A stretch of 5,787 nt of DNA from Vulcanimicrobiota bacterium (GTDB lineage: Bacteria; Vulcanimicrobiota; Vulcanimicrobiia; Vulcanimicrobiales; Vulcanimicrobiaceae): contig JACRTZ010000260.1 of the NCBI GenBank assembly GCA_014304965.1, positions 1-5,787 of the forward strand. Direction: 5' to 3'. Position 1 is the first letter of the stretch, and each line of letters begins with the position of its first letter. Made by a program: the position numbers and the translations under genes. The notes below the pieces were generated by a model. It saw nothing but the letters and a program-made list of their open reading frames with translations. It had not been told where the DNA came from and did no database searches. This document shows positions 1-5,121 of this stretch, piece after piece.

Positions 1-1031
1 TTGACCGGTGCCGGAACCGCTTCGGCGACGACCGCGACCGCGCCGCCCGGCATCAGCCGGCGAAATTCGGCATGCGGCTGAAAACCGCGCAGCAGCGAAT
101 CGACCGTCTCGGCAACGCTTTGATAGATCGAGAGCTGATTGCGGTCGTTGATCTCGATCAACACTTCGAAGGTCGGCGGGGCTTTGCGCTCGAGCACGGT
201 CTTGCGCGTGCCACGCCGGCGCGCTTCTTCGTCGGAAAGCGTGACGGTGCCGACGCCGCCCACCAAGTCGGAAAGCGTCGGGTTCATCAAGATGTTCTCG
301 AGCGTCCGCCCGTGCGCCGTGCCGATCAACTGAACGCCGCGCTCGGCGATCGTGCGGGCAGCCATCGCCTCGGCCTCGGTGCCGATTTCGTCGATGACGA
401 TCACTTGCGGCATGTGATTCTCGACCGCTTCGACCATGACGTTGTGCTGCTGGCTCGGAACGGCGACTTGCATCCGGCGCGCGGGCCCAATTCCCGGGTG
501 AGGAACGTCGCCGTCGCCCGCGATCTCATTGGACGTGTCCACGATCACAACGCGTTTGCGATTTTCGGCGAGCACGCGCGCGCACTCGCGCAGCATGGTG
601 GTCTTGCCGACGCCCGGCGGGCCCAGCAAACAGATGGACTTGCCGCTGCGCACGACGTCGAGGATGATGTCGATCGTTCCGTACACTGCGCGGCCGACGC
701 GACAGGTAAGCCCGACGATCTTCCCGTTGCGATTACGAATCGCCGAGATGCGGTGGAGCGTCTGCTCGATACCGGCGCGGTTGTCCGCACCGAATTCCGA
801 CAACCGCGAACTGACGTGCGCGATGTCTTCCGGCGTGACGTTGCTTTCCGAAAGGTAGATGTAATCGTCCGGAAAACGAGCTTCGGGCGGGCGGCCCAGG
901 TCGAGCACGACTTCGATCAGATGGTCGAGGTCGGGTAGTCGAACGAGCGCTTGCCGAAGCGGCAGCGGGAAGATATCGAGAAGCTGCGTCTGTTCCCAGT
1001 GCGGAGAGAAAGCCCCGGCATTAATTGCCAA
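1..1031 (-). CDS. R3H/AAA-type P-loop ATPase (Ycf45/SpoIIIAA-like), 3' end off the window
   Basis: 343 residues are visible before the left edge. Residues about 44-52 read DLGRPPEAR, a hallmark near the N-terminus of bacterial and cyanobacterial single-stranded nucleic-acid-binding R3H/AAA proteins. A Walker A motif GPPGVGKT lies at about 137-144 and a Walker B motif VIVIDEIG at about 210-217, followed by an AHGRTLENI stretch, so this is a complete RecA/AAA-type ATPase core related to the SpoIIIAA/Ycf45 group. In that family a nucleic-acid-binding R3H domain follows; it would lie outside the window and cannot be confirmed. The frame has no ATG near its start. I chose TTG at 1029-1031 because GAGGA sits six bases upstream, an in-frame stop (1041-1043) lies just before it, and the N-terminal residues (LLDIFPLPLRQALVRL) fit the family's lead-in to DLGRPPEAR. 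A GTG at 906-908 would cut into the conserved part. The cellular role is unknown; nucleic-acid remodelling is the family inference. Confidence 0.85.
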   Translation of the reverse strand, partial: MAINAGAFSPHWEQTQLLDIFPLPLRQALVRLPDLDHLIEVVLDLGRPPEARFPDDYIYLSESNVTPEDIAHVSSRLSEFGADNRAGIEQTLHRISAIRNRNGKIVGLTCRVGRAVYGTIDIILDVVRSGKSICLLGPPGVGKTTMLRECARVLAENRKRVVIVDTSNEIAGDGDVPHPGIGPARRMQVAVPSQQHNVMVEAVENHMPQVIVIDEIGTEAEAMAARTIAERGVQLIGTAHGRTLENILMNPTLSDLVGGVGTVTLSDEEARRRGTRKTVLERKAPPTFEVLIEINDRNQLSIYQSVAETVDSLLRGFQPHAEFRRLMPGGAVAVVAEAVPAPV

Positions 1032-1037
1032 TGCAAA

Positions 1038-1042
1038 TCCTC
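1038..1042 (-). promoter_or_regulatory. Ribosome binding site deciding a TTG start
   Basis: On the minus strand GAGGA is followed by a six-base spacer (TTTGCA) and then TTG at 1029-1031. It is one of the clearest Shine-Dalgarno matches in the window and overlaps the in-frame stop TGA at 1041-1043. Together these fix the start of the R3H/AAA-type ATPase. Confidence 0.7.
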
Positions 1043-1060
1043 AAACCGTATTCGGGCGGC

Positions 1061-1079
1061 GCCGGGTTGCATGCCCGGC
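1061..1079 (-). other. GC-rich hairpin in the leader of the ATPase gene
   Basis: Perfect six-base arms gccggg (1061-1066) and cccggc (1074-1079) enclose a seven-base loop. The hairpin lies about 30-48 bases upstream of the TTG start, inside the 131-bp gap after the decarboxylase. There is no T-tract on either side, so it is not a standard intrinsic terminator; a leader RNA structure is possible. Short GC-rich stems are easily formed by chance in this genome. Confidence 0.35.
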
Positions 1080-1112
1080 CGTTACCGTTGCAAGCCCCTT
1101 CTTGCCCGGTTC

Positions 1113-1132
1113 GCGCGCACCTTCGGGCGCGC
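1113..1132 (-). other. Strong GC hairpin downstream of the decarboxylase (possible 3'-end structure)
   Basis: The arms gcgcgc (1113-1118) and gcgcgc (1127-1132) pair fully, and two further C-G pairs inside are reached across one bulged base. On the plus strand the tip can also fold as a C(UUCG)G tetraloop. It begins about 30 bp after the decarboxylase stop codon, where a 3'-end structure would be expected, but no T-run follows in the minus direction, so a factor-independent terminator is not supported. It might instead stabilise the 3' end of the decarboxylase mRNA. Confidence 0.35.
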
Positions 1133-1162
1133 CGCGCGTGACAGTAAATTGACATTTAGCTT

Positions 1163-2656
1163 TCAAATTACTACCCGAATCGTCCGAAGTTCCGTGTCGT
1201 ACGGGCCCTGCATCCGTACGCCCGCGCGCTTTTCGAGTTCGAGGTAATCGACCGCCTCGCGCGTGATCTCTTCGCCGGGCGAGAGGACGGGAATGCCCGG
1301 CGGATACGGCGTGATGACCTCGGCGCAAATGCGGCCCGGACTTTCCTTGAAGCGCACGTGTTCGGTATCCGCGAGAAACGCGTCGCGCGGGTTCATGCGG
1401 ATCGGCGGGATCTTCGGCAGCGCGTAGGTTCCCGTTTTTAGGCGACGTTCCAAGACGCCGGAAGGCGAGAAGACGTCGATCGGCCGGTCCTCGCGCGAGA
1501 GTTCGGCCACTCCATACACGAGGCGGTCGGCTGCCTCGGCTGTCGTACCGATCGTGAAGAGCGCCAGGCAGTTGAACAAATCGGCCAGTTCGCACTGCAC
1601 GTTGTAGCGCCGCCGTAAGATTTCTTCGGCTTCGTAACCGGTGTAGCCGATGTTCTTCACCGTAATGGTGATCTTCGTGGGATCGAGCGCGAAAACGCCC
1701 GGCTTTCCGCGCTGCTCTTCGCCGAAACAGTAGATGCCGTCGATTTCGTTGAGTCGCGCGCGCGTGTCTTCCGCGAGTTCGATCGTTCGCGACAGGAGGG
1801 CGGCGCCTTCGGTCGCCATCTGTTTGCGCGCCACGTCGAGCGAGGCGATCAGCACCAAATTGGGCGAGGTGGACAGAAACAGTTTAACGACCGCCTTGAG
1901 GCGATCGAGCCGAATGCGGTCGCCGCGCCGATGCAGCATGGCCGTCTGCGACATGCTGCCGAGCATCTTGTGCGTCGAGTTGACGCACAGGTCGGCGCCG
2001 GCTGCGAGCGCGTCGATCGGCAGGGCCGGGTGAAAGTGGAAGTGCGGACCCCAGGCTTCGTCCACGAGCAACGGCACGCCATGCTGGTGCGCGACGGCCG
2101 CGATGCTTTCGAGGTCGGCCGCCACACCGTAATAGGTAGGGCTGACGATATACACGGCGCGCACGTCGGGATGCTGCTCGAGGGTCCGCCGCACCGTTTC
2201 CGGCGTCACGGTGTGATCCATGTGCAGCGACTCGTCCACTTCGGGCTGCATCCAGACCGGGTTGACGCCGCTCATGATCAGGCCGCCCATGGCGCTCTTG
2301 TGCGAGTTGCGCGGCAAGGCGAGCTTTTCGCCGGGATTGACCGCGGCCATCATCATGATCTGATTGCCGCTGGTGGAACCGTTGATAAGGAAGAAACTGT
2401 TGTCGGCGCCGTAAGCTTCCGCCGCGAGGGCCTGCGCTTCTTCGATCGCTTCGCTCGGCTGCAGCAAGTCGTCCAAGCCGCGAATCTGCGTGAGGTCGAT
2501 CGCGAGTACGTTGTCGCCAACGAACTCCCGAAACGCGCGGTCCATGCCCTTGCCCTGCATGTGGCCGGGCGTGTGGAACGGGATGACGCCCGAGTCGACG
2601 TAATCGAGGAGCACGTCGAAGTACGGCGTCCGCGTCTGATCCACGAGGGGTTTCAT
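1163..2656 (-). CDS. Orn/Lys/Arg decarboxylase family protein (SpeA-type, PLP-dependent fold type I)
   Basis: A 497-residue cytosolic PLP enzyme close in length to the roughly 490-residue Bacillus SpeA-type decarboxylases, which convert arginine or lysine to agmatine or cadaverine for polyamine synthesis. Visible landmarks in order are: HTPGHMQGKG at 28-37; GLDDLLQPSEAI at about 60-71; NGSTSGN at 92-98, the phosphate-binding segment; RNSHKS at 116-121, with His119 expected to stack on the PLP ring; VDEAWGPHFHFH at 198-209, with Asp199 expected to contact the pyridine nitrogen; and NSTHKMLGS at 226-234, with Lys230 as the Schiff-base lysine. The C-terminal PYPPGIPVLSPGE segment is also typical. 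All key residues are present. The ATG start places the N-terminus as in relatives, but no good Shine-Dalgarno sequence precedes it. Substrate (arginine, lysine or ornithine) cannot be told from sequence alone. It is divergent from bioY, and the ATPase gene follows 131 bp downstream. Confidence 0.9.
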   Translation of the reverse strand: MKPLVDQTRTPYFDVLLDYVDSGVIPFHTPGHMQGKGMDRAFREFVGDNVLAIDLTQIRGLDDLLQPSEAIEEAQALAAEAYGADNSFFLINGSTSGNQIMMMAAVNPGEKLALPRNSHKSAMGGLIMSGVNPVWMQPEVDESLHMDHTVTPETVRRTLEQHPDVRAVYIVSPTYYGVAADLESIAAVAHQHGVPLLVDEAWGPHFHFHPALPIDALAAGADLCVNSTHKMLGSMSQTAMLHRRGDRIRLDRLKAVVKLFLSTSPNLVLIASLDVARKQMATEGAALLSRTIELAEDTRARLNEIDGIYCFGEEQRGKPGVFALDPTKITITVKNIGYTGYEAEEILRRRYNVQCELADLFNCLALFTIGTTAEAADRLVYGVAELSREDRPIDVFSPSGVLERRLKTGTYALPKIPPIRMNPRDAFLADTEHVRFKESPGRICAEVITPYPPGIPVLSPGEEITREAVDYLELEKRAGVRMQGPYDTELRTIRVVI

Positions 2657-2729
2657 TTAATAGCGGTCGCCGCGCGAACCTTTGGCGCGTCGCGGTAGGT
2701 GATGACCCTGCACCGCTGAAGCGGGGGTT
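2657..2729. promoter_or_regulatory. Divergent intergenic region between the decarboxylase and bioY
   Basis: These 73 bp must carry at least part of the promoters for both divergent genes, unless transcription starts within the neighbouring coding sequence. I cannot identify a convincing -35/-10 pair in either direction. No BirA-type operator (a dyad related to TTGTTAAC) is visible. A short hairpin, ccgc-tgaa-gcgg at 2713-2724, lies just before the bioY start, and its right arm runs into the G-rich stretch (2723-2727) that is the only candidate ribosome binding site. The region is too short to hold a recognised riboswitch. Confidence 0.45.
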
Positions 2730-3293
2730 ATGGCCCGCTCGACCTCACATGCCGCTTCGCCGCCGCGCACGACGGCGCTCCACATCGCCTCGATCGTCGG
2801 CGGCACCGTGCTGATGGCGCTCGCCTCGCGCGTTGCCATTCCGCTGCCCTGGTCGCCGGTGCCGATCACCGGTCAGACGTTCGCGATCCCCATTCTCGTA
2901 GCGCTGCTCGGCACGCGCGGCGCGGTCGCTTCGCTGCTGCTCTACCTCGCGGAAGGCTCCGCTGGGCTCCCGGTGTTCGCACCCGTCGCCGACGGAACGT
3001 TCGGCATCGCGCGGCTCTTCGGCCCGAGCGGCGGCTACCTGATCGCGTTTCCGGTGGCGGCGTACGTGACCGGCGCCTTGTTCGATCTCGGACTGCGGCG
3101 TTCGTATCTCGGACGGCTCGCCGCGATTCTGGCCGGCACGGCCGTCGTGTTCGCCGGCGGCGCAACGTGGCTTGCGCACTTCCTCGGAGCCGAGCGCGCG
3201 TTTGCGCTCGGCGTCGCGCCGTTCCTCATCGGCGACGCCCTCAAGTCGCTGGGGGCCGCCGCACTCGTACCGTGGCTCCGCCCGCGTTCATGA
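2730..3293 (+). CDS. bioY: BioY family biotin transporter, S component
   Basis: A 187-residue hydrophobic protein, the usual size for BioY, the membrane subunit that binds biotin in ECF-type (group II) vitamin importers. BioY can work with a shared EcfA/A'/T energizing module, and some BioY proteins transport biotin alone. Family landmarks are VPITGQTF at 44-51, the AEGSAGLPVF loop at about 74-83, LFGPSGGYL at 96-104 and PFLIGDALK at 164-172. Hydrophobic spans are seen at roughly 17-38, 49-62, 64-75, 101-120, 128-146 and 161-183, consistent with about six membrane segments. ATG 2730 is the first start after in-frame stops at 2700 and 2703. No ecfA/ecfT or biotin synthesis gene is present in the window, so any energizing module would have to be encoded elsewhere. 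The stop codon overlaps a possible ATG (ATGA, 3290-3293) for the next gene. Confidence 0.92.
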   Translation: MARSTSHAASPPRTTALHIASIVGGTVLMALASRVAIPLPWSPVPITGQTFAIPILVALLGTRGAVASLLLYLAEGSAGLPVFAPVADGTFGIARLFGPSGGYLIAFPVAAYVTGALFDLGLRRSYLGRLAAILAGTAVVFAGGATWLAHFLGAERAFALGVAPFLIGDALKSLGAAALVPWLRPRS

Positions 3294-3346
3294 AGCGCCA
3301 CAGTCCGTACACAGCGCGGCAAACCGGCTCGCATAGATTTACTGCG

Positions 3347-3661
3347 ATGCCCACCGTCAAGCGCACTTCGCGACCGCGCGTCGCCCGCAAGAGCCTCGCG
3401 CTCGAGGACGTCTGGGAAGCGGTTCTATCGCTAAAGGAGGCGACCGAACTTGGATTCGCGCGTATGGAAGCGAGATTCGCGCGAAATGAGCGGGCATTCG
3501 AAGAATTCGCGTTTTCCGTTAGCAAGCGTTTCGATTCGGTCGACGAGCGGTTTAATCTAGTCGACAAGCGGCTCGATGGCGTCGAAAAACGGCTCGGTTC
3601 GGTAGAGCAGCGGTTAGGCACGATCGAAAAACGCGTCGTGAAGCGGCGCCTCTCCGCCTAG
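3347..3661 (+). CDS. Small hypothetical protein with C-terminal heptad-repeat coiled coil
   Basis: I do not recognise this gene as a named family. From ATG 3347 it encodes 104 residues: a basic N-terminus (MPTVKRTSRPRVARKS), a middle helix (about 18-61) rich in Glu, Ala and Phe, then five consecutive heptads (62-96) of the type L-D-x-V-E-K-R, and a basic tail. Hydrophobic residues recur at the first and fourth heptad positions, so a parallel coiled-coil oligomer is likely. There is no signal peptide or membrane segment. The start is uncertain: ATG 3290 overlaps the bioY stop in an ATGA and would give 123 residues with coupled translation, but the extra 19 residues show no conserved-looking feature. 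ATG 3347 has no Shine-Dalgarno sequence but follows TAGATT (3334-3339) at a distance compatible with a leaderless transcript. Codon use is less GC-biased at third positions than in bioY, suggesting a fast-evolving or lineage-specific gene. Confidence 0.6.
   Translation: MPTVKRTSRPRVARKSLALEDVWEAVLSLKEATELGFARMEARFARNERAFEEFAFSVSKRFDSVDERFNLVDKRLDGVEKRLGSVEQRLGTIEKRVVKRRLSA
3530..3634 (+). repeat. Five 21-bp tandem units coding heptads
   Basis: Five in-frame 21-bp units encode FDSVDER, FNLVDKR, LDGVEKR, LGSVEQR and LGTIEKR. They are well conserved in protein pattern and moderately in DNA: GTCGA or a close variant recurs mid-unit and CGG ends four of the five units. This indicates growth by duplication of a heptad unit followed by divergence. 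Unit number may vary among strains. Confidence 0.8.
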
Positions 3662-4188
3662 ACCTCGACGCGTTCCTCGATCGAGACGTTGTAGAGGAAT
3701 AAGAACTTGTGCCACTCCCCGGGCAGCGTGTTGCGTTTCACGCGAATCCAGGGGATGTATTTCGGCGCCTTGGGCTTGCGGCGCAGCGACATGTTCGAAT
3801 GCTCGGGCGAACGGTTGTTCTTGCGGTTGTTGCAACGCATGCAGGCGCACACCAAATTTTCCCACGTTGAGGGGCCGCCCTTGCTCTTGGGCACGACGTG
3901 GTCCACGGTCATCAGGCGCTCGCCCTTGAGGTTGCAATACTGGCACGTGTAATCGTCGCGCAGCAAAATGTTCTTCTTCGTCAGGGCGACCTTTTGCATC
4001 GGCCGCTTGATGTAATAGAGCATCCGGATGATCGAGGGCAGCCGCATCTCGAAACTTGGCGACGACAGCATCCGCTCGCGGCCGTGAACGACCTCGGCTT
4101 TGCCCGAAAAGAGCAATTTGACCGCGCGCTGAAAACTCGTAACGTTCAGCGCTTCGTAGGTGAAGTTGAGAACGAGAACGTCGGTCAT
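3658..4188 (-). CDS. HNH endonuclease family protein
   Basis: A 176-residue stand-alone HNH protein of the type found widely in cyanobacteria, actinobacteria and Deinococcus relatives. The N-terminal part (MTDVLVLNFTYEALNVTS onward) is typical of this group and of unknown role. The HNH core spans about 75-128: a CxxC pair at Cys82/Cys85, VDHVVPKSKGG with Asp96-His97 as metal ligand and general base, TWENL with Asn111, and a second pair Cys116/Cys119 followed by NNRKNNRSP. The two cysteine pairs should hold a structural zinc and the His/Asn residues a catalytic metal, so a nicking or double-strand nuclease activity is plausible; its target is unknown. It is the last gene of the pdx run, 19 bp after the DUF1844-like gene, with no clear Shine-Dalgarno sequence. 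Its stop codon overlaps that of the convergent coiled-coil gene. No methyltransferase, phage or intron context is present, so a household role is more likely than restriction or homing. Confidence 0.88.
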   Translation of the reverse strand: MTDVLVLNFTYEALNVTSFQRAVKLLFSGKAEVVHGRERMLSSPSFEMRLPSIIRMLYYIKRPMQKVALTKKNILLRDDYTCQYCNLKGERLMTVDHVVPKSKGGPSTWENLVCACMRCNNRKNNRSPEHSNMSLRRKPKAPKYIPWIRVKRNTLPGEWHKFLFLYNVSIEERVEV

Positions 4189-4207
4189 GACGAACGAAGC
4201 GAGGCTT

Positions 4208-4480
4208 TCACAGTCCTCGCTTCCGCACGCAGGTCATCCGCAAGTCGGTAAGGAGCGCCGCCATCTGCAGGCGCTCCTCGGACGGCAACCTTGGTGCTAT
4301 TCGCTCGTAGGTGAGCCCGGCGAGATCGATCGCGGTTTGGGCGGCTTCCAAGTCGGTGGCCTTGGTTTCGTCGTTCGAGGCCGTGAGGTACGCATGCGCG
4401 GCAAAGGCCAGCGATGCGAAGATATCGCTCAGAACGGTTTCGATCGGCGGTGCCGACGTCGCTTGCGGCTGCGGAGCCAT
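4208..4480 (-). CDS. DUF1844-like small protein
   Basis: A 90-residue soluble protein. After a Pro/Ala-rich N-terminus (1-12) come two predicted helices: LSDIFASLAFAAHAYL (about 17-32), then DLEAAQTAIDLAGLTYERI (43-61), and a C-terminal segment LPSEERLQMAALLTDLRMTCV (65-85). The order and spacing (hydrophobic helix, then DLxxAxxxIDLL-like helix, then LxxEExxxLxxxLxDLRxxxV) match my memory of the DUF1844 family, whose function is unknown; I assign it by pattern only. ATG 4480 is supported by GGAG seven bases upstream. It lies 35 bp after pdxT and 19 bp before the HNH gene, so it is probably co-transcribed with both. A start at 4493 is in another frame and leads to a shadow frame. Confidence 0.72.
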   Translation of the reverse strand: MAPQPQATSAPPIETVLSDIFASLAFAAHAYLTASNDETKATDLEAAQTAIDLAGLTYERIAPRLPSEERLQMAALLTDLRMTCVRKRGL

Positions 4481-4491
4481 GGCTCGGCTCC
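4473..4491 (-). promoter_or_regulatory. Ribosome binding site and start codon inside a hairpin
   Basis: On the minus strand GGAG (4488-4491) is the Shine-Dalgarno sequence for the DUF1844-like gene. The same GGAGCC (4486-4491) can pair with GGCTCC (4473-4478), leaving a seven-base loop and placing the ATG (4478-4480) at the loop edge. A competing perfect 12-bp palindrome, gagccatggctc (4474-4485), is centred on the start codon. Either fold would partly hide the initiation site, which may lower translation unless it is opened by ribosomes leaving pdxT. The pairing is visible in the sequence; the regulatory effect is inference. Confidence 0.5.
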
Positions 4492-4515
4492 ATTACGCCG
4501 CGTGCGCACGGCTTC

Positions 4516-5109
4516 CTACGACTGCGCGGCGGTCGCCATTTTGACGAAGTAGTCGTGAACCCGGCCGTCCGCCGTCAGCTCGGGATGAAAGGCGGTGCCC
4601 ATCACGTTTCCTTGCCGAACGAAAACGCCGTGACCGCCGTAGCTTGCGAGCACCTCGACGGCCGGCCCGGCGCGTTCGATCCACGGCGCGCGGATGAACA
4701 CGCCCGGGAATTGCTCCGCGCCGAGCGCCGGGATGTCGAGCGGCACCTCCGCCGACGCAACTTGGCGGCCGAACGCGTTGCGCCGCACGGTGACGTCGAG
4801 CAAATCGAGGGTCTTTTGCTCCATGTCCGCGACGTCGTGCGCGGCGACGATCATGCCCATGCACGTTCCCCAAAAGGGAAGCCCGTCGCGCACGCGCTCG
4901 ACGATTGGTTCGGTCAGGCCGAACCAATCGAGTAACTTGATGACGGTCGTGGATTCGCCGCCCGGTACGACGAGCGCGTCAACTTCGCGCAGGGCCGCAA
5001 CCGTCTTGACCAAGCGAACGCGGGCGCCGCTCCGCTCGAGGGCGCGCGCGTGTTCTTCGACGTCACCCTGCACGGCGAGCACGCCGGCAACCAGAGGCCG
5101 CGCGGCCAC
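4516..5109 (-). CDS. pdxT: Pyridoxal 5'-phosphate synthase glutaminase subunit PdxT
   Basis: A 197-residue class I glutamine amidotransferase that hydrolyses glutamine and passes ammonia to PdxS. The N-terminus VAGVLAVQGDVEEH (7-20) and PGGESTT (49-55) are PdxT signatures. The nucleophile is Cys83 in GTCMGMI, and the other two triad residues are His175 and Glu177 in FHPELT. RNAFGRQ (110-116) and FIRAPWIE (138-145) are also typical of the family. Length is normal and the catalytic triad is complete. The start is GTG at 5107-5109, only 12 bp after the pdxS stop, which fits coupled expression of the two subunits. The residue after Cys83 is Met, whereas I recall Ala as usual there. Codons for about residues 60-70 contain a perfect 12-bp inverted repeat. 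Confidence 0.95.
   Translation of the reverse strand: MAARPLVAGVLAVQGDVEEHARALERSGARVRLVKTVAALREVDALVVPGGESTTVIKLLDWFGLTEPIVERVRDGLPFWGTCMGMIVAAHDVADMEQKTLDLLDVTVRRNAFGRQVASAEVPLDIPALGAEQFPGVFIRAPWIERAGPAVEVLASYGGHGVFVRQGNVMGTAFHPELTADGRVHDYFVKMATAAQS
4902..4930 (-). repeat. Perfect 12-bp inverted repeat inside pdxT
   Basis: The arms cgattggttcgg (4902-4913) and ccgaaccaatcg (4919-4930) are exact reverse complements around a five-base loop (tcagg). It falls in the pdxT codons for DWFGLTEPI, about residues 61-69. No T-run follows on either side, so it is not an intrinsic terminator. This is the longest perfect hairpin stem I found in the window. Confidence 0.75.
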
Positions 5110-5121
5110 GTCGTGCCCGGT

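Noticed and set aside
72..938. 288-residue plus-strand open frame
   Set aside because: It is antisense to the ATPase gene, whose frame carries Walker A, Walker B and family motifs. The product is rich in Arg, Asp, His and Val with no recognisable domain, as expected for the opposite strand of a GC-rich gene.
1149..1177. Plus-strand TTGACA as a promoter -35 box
   Set aside because: No acceptable -10 box occurs 16-18 bp downstream (the sequence there is TACCCG), and it would only drive antisense transcription into the decarboxylase.
1041..1595. 184-residue minus-strand open frame across the decarboxylase C-terminus and the gap
   Set aside because: It overlaps conserved decarboxylase coding sequence in another frame; the Arg/Gly/Pro-rich product has no domain.
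1933..1959. 8-bp inverted repeat (gcagcatg / catgctgc) in the decarboxylase gene
   Set aside because: Length and 11-base loop are within chance expectation for about 5.8 kb; it lies fully in coding sequence.
2033..2062. VDEAW instead of VDEAH in the decarboxylase as a missing catalytic residue
   Set aside because: As far as I recall, VDEAWG occurs in other members of this decarboxylase family, and the Asp, the stacking His119 and the PLP lysine are present.
1931..2698. 255-residue plus-strand open frame
   Set aside because: It is antisense to the decarboxylase, which has all catalytic motifs. The composition is that of a GC-rich shadow frame.
3189..3212. 9-bp inverted repeat (gccgagcgc / gcgctcggc) inside bioY
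   Set aside because: Stems of this length with such GC content are expected by chance in a window like this; there is no T-tract or other sign of function.
3618..3640. Possible terminator for the HNH gene (minus-strand TTTTT after GACGCG)
   Set aside because: Only about three base pairs can form directly before the T-run, so it is not a credible intrinsic terminator.
3658..4188. HNH gene as part of a restriction, intron or phage system
   Set aside because: No methyltransferase, reverse transcriptase, phage or repeat signature lies nearby, and the gene sits in a tight operon with metabolic genes.
4501..4510. 10-bp palindrome cgtgcgcacg between pdxT and the DUF1844-like gene
   Set aside because: Perfect 10-bp palindromes are expected several times by chance in the window, and it cannot form a hairpin without losing central pairs.
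4493..4927. 144-residue minus-strand open frame
   Set aside because: It is an alternative frame of pdxT; the pdxT frame holds the full glutaminase triad.
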